From contig NC_092271.1 of assembly GCF_036320965.1 (NCBI RefSeq), positions 15,988,096 through 16,052,095 on the forward strand: a stretch of DNA of 64,000 nt, written 5' to 3'. The notes beneath the pieces were generated by a model, which did no database searches, was not told where the DNA came from, and saw only the letters and a list, made by a program, of their open reading frames with translations. The translations under genes were made by a program, and so were the position numbers. How positions within the stretch are numbered: position 1 is the stretch's first letter; the number at the start of each line of letters is the position of its first letter. Below are positions 58,301 through 64,000 of this stretch, one piece after another. The DNA comes from Panulirus ornatus. Lineage: Eukaryota; Arthropoda; Malacostraca; Decapoda; Palinuridae.

Positions 58301-60876
58301 TTGACGTTTACACAGTAGAGGGAATAAGGAATAATTCTAAAATCATACAACTCGAGATTGAAAATAAACATATTCCATGAATTATGAAGAGAACTTGCAA
58401 TACTCTAAAACCATCATGGATGAATAGGAAGAGATGGACTAATTCGTCAAAAGAAGAAAACATTGAAGAAATTCAAACCAATGGGAACCGATGAGAATCA
58501 CCAGGAATTATTCAAAATCCAAAGAGAGTGTTAGAAGGTCATTAAACAGAGTAAACGCGAGGAAGAAAAAAGAATTTCCTTGAAAGTTAAGAATGATCCT
58601 AAGGCATTCTTCGAACATATAAGACAAAGGAAGACAGTAAACTAAGGAACTGGACCATTACAAAACGAACATGACACTAACTACCGACTACAAGGAAATG
58701 ACTACCATACTGAATTATTCATTCAACTCCGTATTCACGATTGAAAAAACATCCCGAATACCGCAACCAATGAAAATGTTTCAAGGATCTGATGAAGAGG
58801 AGTTGAAGGTTAGAGAAATAAAGAACTCTGAAGTACTTGAATACTGGACCAATTAAATGCTAACAAATCCAACGGCCTAGATAACGTAGCTCCAAGATTT
58901 TTAAGGGTCAAGAGATAGCTGATATACCCCATAACAAAAATATTCATCAAATCTCTATCGGGTGGTCAGGTGCTAACTGACTGGAAACTAGCAAATGTTA
59001 CTCCTATATATAAAGAGGAGACAAAAAGCGTGCCTTGAACTATCGCCCAATTAACCTTATGTCAGTGTTAAGCGAAAAGACAGAAAAGATAATGCGAAAT
59101 AAAATTGTCACGTTTCTGGAGCACAAAATTATACTGGACAACCGGACAACCAACAGGGTTTCCGCAATAGATCTGCTTGACGAATTTGCTGGAATCTTTT
59201 AGTTATTCATCAGAATTCGGACGAAACACTACCGTACGATGTAGTAGTACATTCAGATTTCCAAAAGGATTCCAATAAAGTACCTCACAAGGGACATAAA
59301 CTCAAAGCACAGGGAATCGGTGAGGTCTACATGGATCAGAGACTAGCGTACCGGAAGAAAGCAGCGTGTAGTATTTAACGGCGAAGCCTCAGATTGGCTA
59401 GACGTAACGAGTGATGTGCCACATGGGTCGGTCCTCGGCCGAATTCTTTTCATAATATACATTAATGATGACGATACTAAACTAGGAGGTAGAGCTGTAA
59501 ACAGGCGGGACTGCGAAATGATTCAAAGAGATCTTAACTTACTGGCAGAGTGGTCAGACAGATGGTAAATGAAATTTGATGTAAACAAGTGTAAAGTTAT
59601 GCACTTTGGAGACTAGAATATTCGTTACGACTGCAAACTATTCGGTAACTCTCAAAGTAAGATAGATGAAAAAGAGAACCTTGGCGTTGTCATTAGCAAC
59701 AATCTGAAGTACACTAAACAAAGTCAAGCTGTAGTAAAAAAGACAATTAAATGTTGTTTCATAGCCAAGAGCATAGATTACAAGACACCAGAAACAATTC
59801 TCACACTTTATGATACTCTTGTAAGACCACACCTTGAATATGCAGTCCAGTTTTGGCCCCCAAACAAAAAAGATTACTAGGAAAAATTAGAGCAAGTACA
59901 AAGACGCGCGACAAAACCGATCCATCCCTTAGAAATCTGGCATATGAAGAGGCTAAAACGATTGGATCTCCTCTCCCTTAAAAAAAAAAAAAAAAAGGAG
60001 ACTAATCGGCGATTTAATCCAAATGTTCAAAATTCTGAACAAGTTTGAGAAAGGAAACCACGAACAAATGGGATATAACTCAAAGCTAAAAGATGTAGTA
60101 CGGACGTGGGAAAAAGCTTCTTTTTGTAAATTCAGGTATACTCAGAGAAAAGCGCCAGAAATAAACTGTATAAACAACAGCGATAATGGAGACACTAGAA
60201 AGCGGGGAGTCGGTGTTGGCTTAAAAAGCTGCCGAGCGTAATTGCATTTTCTTGTCAGGTAATCTTTTTTTTTTTTTTCTTTCAACCAAGCAACCCAGTT
60301 GAGGCCAATCAGGCCTCCTGTACTCTGTCTCATGTAAACTCATGTAAACATGAAGGTTGACAATGTTCTTACCCTGCCGGAGACATTAGCGGGTGGGTCA
60401 GTGGGCGGGTCCTCCAGCAACACACCCCAGCTGTAGAAGATGGTGGAGCCCAGCCCCAGGCTACGCTCACCCGACAGCGATGACCACACCCTCTGTAGTA
60501 ACCACAGCACGACACCAAAGACAAATGTACTTGCAGCAATCAACACCCAGAGCTCTCCTGGAAAAAAAAAAAAGATCAATGAGGCTCATGTAATATGTAT
60601 ATCTTCTAACTATTACACGAGACACTTTTTGCAGGATAGGAGAGGATACTGAGTGTGTGTCTAGTGTTGAGCATTTTCTGAAGTTGTTCTCTCACGACAT
60701 ACCATGTACCTTCTAATACTGTGATGCAATCATGTAAGTATTTTGCACTGTCATATCAGAAGCTATCACGTACCTTAGGATTCTTCATGTATATCTGGAA
60801 GTATGTCATGATATATAAACGTCAATGCGGGGTTATGAAGTAGGAGGTACTCATGGATAAGATCTTGGTATTTACC

Positions 60877-60950
<74 letters not shown>

Positions 60951-63900
60951 TATTTTTATTATTTTGCTTTGTCGCTATCTCCCGCGTTAGCGAGGTAGCG
61001 CAAGGAAAACAGACGAAAGAATGGCCCAACCCACCCACATACACATGTATATACATACACGTCCACACACGCAAATATACATACCTATACATCTCAATGT
61101 ACACATATATCTATACACACACAGACATATACATATATACACATGTACATAATTCATACTGTCTGCCTTTATTTATTCCCATAGCCACCTCGCCACACAT
61201 GGAATAACATCCCCCTCCTCCTCATGTGTGCGATGTAGCACTAGGAAAAGACAACAAAGGCCCCATTCGTTCACACTCAGTCTCTAGCTGTCATGCAATA
61301 AAGCCCGAAACCACAGCTCCCTTTCCACATCCAGGCCCCACACAACTTTCCATGGTTTACCCCAGACGCTTCACATGCCCTGATTCAATCCACTGACAGC
61401 ACGTCAACCCCGGTATACCACATCGATCCAATTCACTCTATTCCTTGCCCTCCTTTCACCCTCCTGCATGTTCAGGCCCCGACCACACAAAATCTTTTTC
61501 ACTCCATCTTTCCACCTCCAATTTGGTCTCCCACTTCTCCTCGTTCCCTCCACCGCCGACACATATATCCTCTTGGTCAATCTTTCCTCACTCATTCTCT
61601 CCATGTGCCCAAACCATTTCAAAACACCCTCTTCTGCTCTCTCAACCACGCTCTTTTTATTTCCACATATCTCTCTTACCCTTACGTTACTTACTCGATC
61701 AAACCACCTCACACCACACATTGTCCTCAAACATCTCATTTCCAGCACATCCACCCTTCTGCGCACAACTCTATCCATAGCCCACACCTCGCAACCATAC
61801 AACATTGTTGGAACCACTATTCCTTCAAACATACCCATTTTTGCTTTCCGAGATAATGTTCTCGACTTCCACACATTCTTCAAGGCTCCCAAGATTTTCG
61901 CCCCCTCCCCCACCCTATGATTCACTTCCGCTTCCATGGTTCCATCCGCTGCTAGATCCACTCCCAGATATCTAAAACACTTTACTTCCTCCAGTTTTTA
62001 TCCATTCAAACTTACCTCCCAATTGACTTGACCCTCAACCCTACTGTACCTAATAACCTTGCTCTTATTCACATTTACTCTTAACTTTCTTCTTTCACAC
62101 ACTTTACCAAACTCAGTCACCAGCTTCTGCAGTTTCTCACATGAATCAGCCACCAGCGCTGTATCATCAGCGAACAACAACTGACTCACTTCCCAAGCTC
62201 TCTCATCCACAACAGACATCATACTTGCCCCTCTTTCCAAAACTCTTGCATTTACCTCCCTAACAACCCCATCCATAAACAAATTAAACAACCATGGAGA
62301 CATCACACACCCCTGCCGCAAACCTACATTCACTGAGAACCAATCACTTTCCTCTCTTCCTACACGTACACATGCCTTACATCCTCGACAAAAACTTTTC
62401 ACTGCTTCTAACAACTTGCCTCCCACACCATATATTCTTAATACCTTCCACAGAGCATCTCTATCCACTCTATCATATGCCTTCTCCAGATCCATAAATG
62501 CTACATACAAATCCATTTGCTTTTCTAAGTATTTCTCACATACATTCTTCAAAGCAAACACCTGATCCACACATCCTCTTCCACTTCTGAAACCACACTG
62601 CTCTTCCCCAATCTGATGCTCTGTACATGCCTTCACCCTCTCAATCAATATCCTCCCATATAATTTACCTGGAATACTCAACAAACTTATACCTCTGTAA
62701 TTTGAGCACTCACTCTTATCCCCTTTGCCTTTGTACAATGGCACTGTGCACGCATTCCGCCAATCCTCAGGCACCTCACCATGAGTCATACATACATTAA
62801 ATAACCTTACCAAACAGTCAACAATACAGTCACCCCCTTTTTTTAATAAATTCCACTGCAATACCATCCAAACCTGCTGCCTTGCCGGCTTTCATCTTCC
62901 GCAAAGCTTTTACTACCTCTTTACTACTACTCTCGTTCAGAAATTGACAAAAAGTTGCTTTCTATTACATAAATTACTTATCTATGAATAATTATTGTTT
63001 TCTATTCTTGAGAAATTCATTCAGTCATTCACTTTTTGTTGTTGCTAAGCTGTCTGACTATGTACCATAAAGTTTCCATATGTTTTTGCTGTTACAGAGA
63101 CCTGACATATTGAGTAATGTCTTACGAGTTGGCTAAAACTCTTGGGTTAATGTGATTTTTGACGTACCAAAAGATGAGGTGAAGTTGAGGCTGTCGGTGT
63201 TTTCCATGGACAGAACATTTTAATGTCTTTATGAACTATTATTAGTATAAAAGGGGGATGATCAGCGTGAACATGATTTGATAATGGTGAAGATTAGCGT
63301 CATAATCCTGGAACGAAAAATCTGAAATTTACTGTGAATAGAATTACTATCTAGGCTAAAGGAATGACAATTGGTCTAAATATTTTTAAAGTATTTCTTC
63401 TTCTAAACTGCTCAAAAGTTTCTATTATGTTAGATGCACAAGATATTCGTTTTCCGCCACGACATAGTACAACTCTTTCTATCATACACACTAATGATAC
63501 TAAAGTTTCTGAGACGGTTTGGGATATTCACAAATAACAAAACAACGGTGCATGGGTAAGAATACGTGAAAAGATGTGGGTGAGATTATGGACAAACAGA
63601 AAGCATGGCAGAATGAAATGACGACAGGCATCGGATCTACTGAGGACGAAATTACCGATTTACTGTCTATACGAGTCCCACCTACACCTACCTTACTTCC
63701 CATGTCCTGCCGCAGCTCTTCCGGATATTTTAGAGGGAGACATTATTCAGGTGACAGAGATCACAATATATACATCCTATCTAAATTCATCTTAGTAGAA
63801 CCGCAATGTATACAATACATATGCAAGGTCTCTAATTCTAATCTTTACCAAAAATGTAAACTATTTCAACAAAGAAAAGTAGACTTTCCTAACCTGTAAG

Positions 63901-64000
63901 TGGCCTCAAGAGAGCCAGATGCCGTGGCAGAACACCTGGTTTTAATGACACTATAATCATGGGTTCATGAGCGTATACCCTGGTGAAGGATATGACCTCC
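47994..64000 (-). CDS. variant ionotropic glutamate receptor (IR), 3' part, gene continues beyond window
   Basis: IRs are ligand-gated cation channels used in arthropod chemosensation and thermo/hygrosensation. Six exons in phase (64000-63894, 60557-60373, 57474-57244, 56612-56434, 49292-49145, 48128-47994) encode about 327 residues. The order is end of S1, M1 ([19 protein letters not shown]), pore loop ([11 protein letters not shown]), M2/M3 ([20 protein letters not shown]), then S2. S2 holds VLAGGFSYI and GNSWGARRGAP followed by [12 protein letters not shown]; the last helix is [30 protein letters not shown] replaces the SYTANLAAF gate of canonical iGluRs, and the rest matches divergent crustacean IRs. 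The N-terminal domain and most of S1 lie outside the window. Ligand and subfamily cannot be assigned. Confidence 0.9.
48131..48985 (+). mobile_element. fossil RTE, RT C-terminus and 3' UTR, with internal (GT)n expansion
   Basis: Sense remnants: GTGAAAGTTGAGAGTTAATG (KLRVNVNKS region), GTTTTAGATAACTTGGAGTG, ATGGAGAGGATGAGTGAGGA, then 3' UTR text (GAGTTTCGGTGTGTCATATG). About 35 GT units (48319-48387) interrupt it. Its first bases overlap the IR terminal-exon acceptor region. Confidence 0.72.
48319..48387. repeat. (GT)n microsatellite
   Basis: Pure GT tract of about 69 bp inside a fossil RTE, in the last IR intron. Confidence 0.96.
49145..49292 (-). CDS. IR exon, end of S2
   Basis: This 148-nt exon lies 7.1 kb beyond its neighbour, across two RTE copies. 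It has acceptor TTTCCAG/ACGAGG and donor GAG/GTTAAG. It encodes [20 protein letters not shown], then [15 protein letters not shown]. This is the FRKGAP-F / [13 protein letters not shown] pattern that precedes the last helix. Without the donor the frame runs on to a stop at 49102-49100, but splicing is in phase with the next exon. Confidence 0.9.
49560..49852 (+). mobile_element. fossil RTE fragments
   Basis: 49563-49650 resembles the long 3' UTR (GTACATTATACATGACAGCT). 49655-49852 is an RT C-terminus ([20 protein letters not shown] equivalent). Their order is reversed relative to the element, so there are at least two insertions or a rearrangement. Confidence 0.65.
50031..50222 (+). mobile_element. 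RTE-derived SINE-like element, head-truncated
   Basis: Sense copy from TTCCCACGCATTCCC to TCGCTAACGCGGGAAAT, lacking the first bases of the head. Confidence 0.8.
50223..50336 (-). mobile_element. RTE-derived SINE-like element, head half
   Basis: Antisense head part only (AACGAGAGGGGAGGATTTCC to CTATCCCCAGG), tail to tail with the previous copy, then (TA)n 50337-50414. Confidence 0.78.
50337..50414. repeat. (TA)n microsatellite
   Basis: Pure TA tract at an antisense RTE tail. Confidence 0.95.
50415..51207 (-). mobile_element. young 5'-truncated RTE in IR intron
   Basis: Antisense tail, short 3' UTR, open 185-codon C-terminal frame 51169-50612 ([11 protein letters not shown] to VVYRG). Truncated in GEKLEEV, directly abutting a SINE head. 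Confidence 0.9.
51212..51443 (+). mobile_element. RTE-derived SINE-like element
   Basis: Sense copy with complete head, T-run and tail (CGGGAAATGGCAAGTAGTAT), followed by (TA)n 51450-51533. Confidence 0.88.
51444..51533. repeat. (TA)n microsatellite
   Basis: TA tract between two SINE copies in the same orientation. Confidence 0.95.
51534..51770 (+). mobile_element. RTE-derived SINE-like element
   Basis: Sense copy TATCCCTGGGGATAGGGGAG to GGCGAATAGTATGAAAG, followed by (TA)n 51771-51841. With 51212-51443 it forms a direct tandem of SINE plus (TA)n units. Confidence 0.9.
51845..55268 (-). mobile_element. full-length RTE, degenerate, long 3' UTR form, in IR intron
   Basis: Antisense: (TG)n-flanked tail, long 3' UTR 51860-52300, RT remnants (52893-52705, 53391-53062, 53996-53796), endonuclease 54834-54337 ([13 protein letters not shown] to [12 protein letters not shown]), and 5' UTR to TCCCAAGGGATGATA at 55268. 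Many stops and frameshifts. Confidence 0.9.
55269..55363. repeat. (TA)n microsatellite
   Basis: TA tract at the 5' end of the antisense RTE, an exception to the tail rule. Confidence 0.95.
55364..56433. other. IR intron, unique sequence
   Basis: AT-rich; no ORF or repeat recognised. Confidence 0.5.
56434..56612 (-). CDS. IR exon, S2 lobe
   Basis: This 179-nt exon has acceptor ATTTCAG and donor GCAAG/GTAAGT. It encodes [20 protein letters not shown], then [18 protein letters not shown]. The VLAGGFSYI and EY-GGNSWG-R motifs are strong IR S2 signatures. It leaves AG, completed to Arg by the A opening the next exon at 49292. Confidence 0.92.
56613..57243. other. IR intron, unique sequence
   Basis: Nothing recognised besides splice signals. 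Confidence 0.5.
57244..57474 (-). CDS. IR exon, M2/M3 and start of S2
   Basis: This 231-nt exon has acceptor CGGCAG/ATG and donor CAG/GTAAAT and is in phase 0 at both ends. It begins [20 protein letters not shown], directly completing the VSGR-MLMGLWL junction seen in the family. It continues with [19 protein letters not shown], then [18 protein letters not shown], the first part of the S2 ligand-binding lobe. Confidence 0.92.
57475..58083. other. IR intron, unique sequence
   Basis: Nothing recognised. Confidence 0.4.
58084..60270 (+). mobile_element. degenerate CR1/Rex1-like LINE in IR intron
   Basis: A second LINE type, unlike the RTE. Pieces in shifting frames: end of an endonuclease ([13 protein letters not shown]), [10 protein letters not shown], an [14 protein letters not shown] motif at about 59040, [13 protein letters not shown] at about 59250, [20 protein letters not shown] at about 59380-59440, [14 protein letters not shown] at about 59568, NLGVVISNN at about 59680, [15 protein letters not shown] at about 59820, then LLSLKKK and [15 protein letters not shown] to the C-terminus at 60240. 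Many stops. Orientation is opposite to the IR gene. Confidence 0.82.
60373..60557 (-). CDS. IR exon, M1 and pore loop
   Basis: This 185-nt exon follows a T-rich acceptor (TTTTTCCAG) and ends at donor AGG/GTAAGA. It encodes [20 protein letters not shown] (M1), then [17 protein letters not shown] (pore helix region) and PPANVSGR. The W-LLE pore segment is typical of IRs. Confidence 0.9.
60600..60879. other. IR intron, unique sequence
   Basis: Nothing recognised. Confidence 0.4.
60880..60948. repeat. (TA)n microsatellite
   Basis: TA tract at the tail side of an antisense RTE. Confidence 0.95.
60949..62924 (-). mobile_element. 5'-truncated RTE, long 3' UTR form, in IR intron
   Basis: Antisense: tail ATTATTTTGCTTTGTCGC, long 3' UTR to 61400, RT C-terminus 61961-61404 open, RT 62867-61998 open. 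They are separated by a stop where the GEKLEEV Glu/Lys codons changed (TTTTTATCC at 61996). A frameshift in the T-run at 62837-62843 precedes [16 protein letters not shown]. Despite the long UTR the RT is well preserved. Confidence 0.9.
62925..63893. other. IR intron, unique sequence
   Basis: No gene, repeat or RNA recognised; short ORFs here have no coding signature. Confidence 0.5.
63894..64000 (-). CDS. IR exon, S1 lobe end (partial at window edge)
   Basis: The frame is open from the window edge to donor ACAG/GTTAGG. It encodes [14 protein letters not shown], then [18 protein letters not shown]. This is the VDFT-PY then PKP-PLPR-LAL-RPF pattern that precedes M1 in arthropod IRs. It ends with 1 nt (G), which joins GA of the next exon to make Gly. 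The 5' boundary is not in the window. Confidence 0.82.

Noticed and set aside
63500..63899. 67- and 107-codon ORFs near the right edge
   Set aside because: No recognisable domain. The plus-strand one overlaps the IR exon on the other strand and the minus-strand one lies in the intron.

Overview
The window is nuclear DNA from an animal, most likely a decapod crustacean. It contains no prokaryotic operons. Host genes have many GT-AG introns, the DNA is crowded with (TA)n and (TG)n microsatellites and LINE copies, and one gene is a protostome-type variant ionotropic glutamate receptor (IR). The crustacean assignment is inferred from IR style and repeat texture; I cannot name a species.

Two host genes can be read, both on the minus strand. 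(1) An SKP2 orthologue (F-box/LRR, substrate receptor of an SCF ubiquitin ligase) occupies 11903-29308 in eight phase-compatible coding exons. These encode about 425 residues from the first ATG in exon 29107-29308. A further, weaker first exon may lie at 44589-44680, beside a GC-rich promoter-like patch with an E2F-type site. (2) The 3' half of a variant ionotropic receptor runs from the window edge (64000) to its stop at 47994 in six exons: the end of S1, M1 and pore, M2/M3, S2 and the last membrane helix. Its 5' part lies outside the window.

By a rough tally, about half the window is copies of one non-LTR retrotransposon of RTE type (APE endonuclease, reverse transcriptase, C-terminal GHMERM / GRPNWRW region). 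The copies span several age layers: near-intact (4256-7579), 5'-truncated with an open frame (26754-28952), full-length but broken (18388-21870, 32487-35655, 51845-55268), and fossil fragments (8.1-9.8, 12.8-15.2, 40.1-42.6, 48.1-49.9 kb). A short element of about 235 bp recurs at least 12 times. Its head matches the LINE's 5' UTR and its tail matches the LINE's 3' end, so it looks like a non-autonomous partner that borrows the LINE machinery. (TA)n tracts sit mostly at the 3' tails of these elements.

Other repeats are a 392-bp hAT-type MITE with an 8-bp target duplication (45736-46127), a TIR element with TA duplication (22686-23107), a 303-bp foldback element (40304-40606), two tRNA-derived SINE copies, CR1/Jockey-like fossils (22161-22493, 24990-25300, 58084-60270), and two neighbouring minisatellites that share a period of about 52 bp (46958-47806).

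Layout: 0-8 kb RTE/SINE cluster; 8-10 kb fossil RTE; 10.3-29.3 kb SKP2 with element-filled introns; 29.9-40 kb stacked RTE array; 40-44.5 kb fossil repeats and unique DNA; 44.6-44.9 kb promoter-like patch; 45-47.8 kb SINE, hAT MITE and minisatellites; 48-64 kb IR gene with RTE and CR1 copies in its introns.
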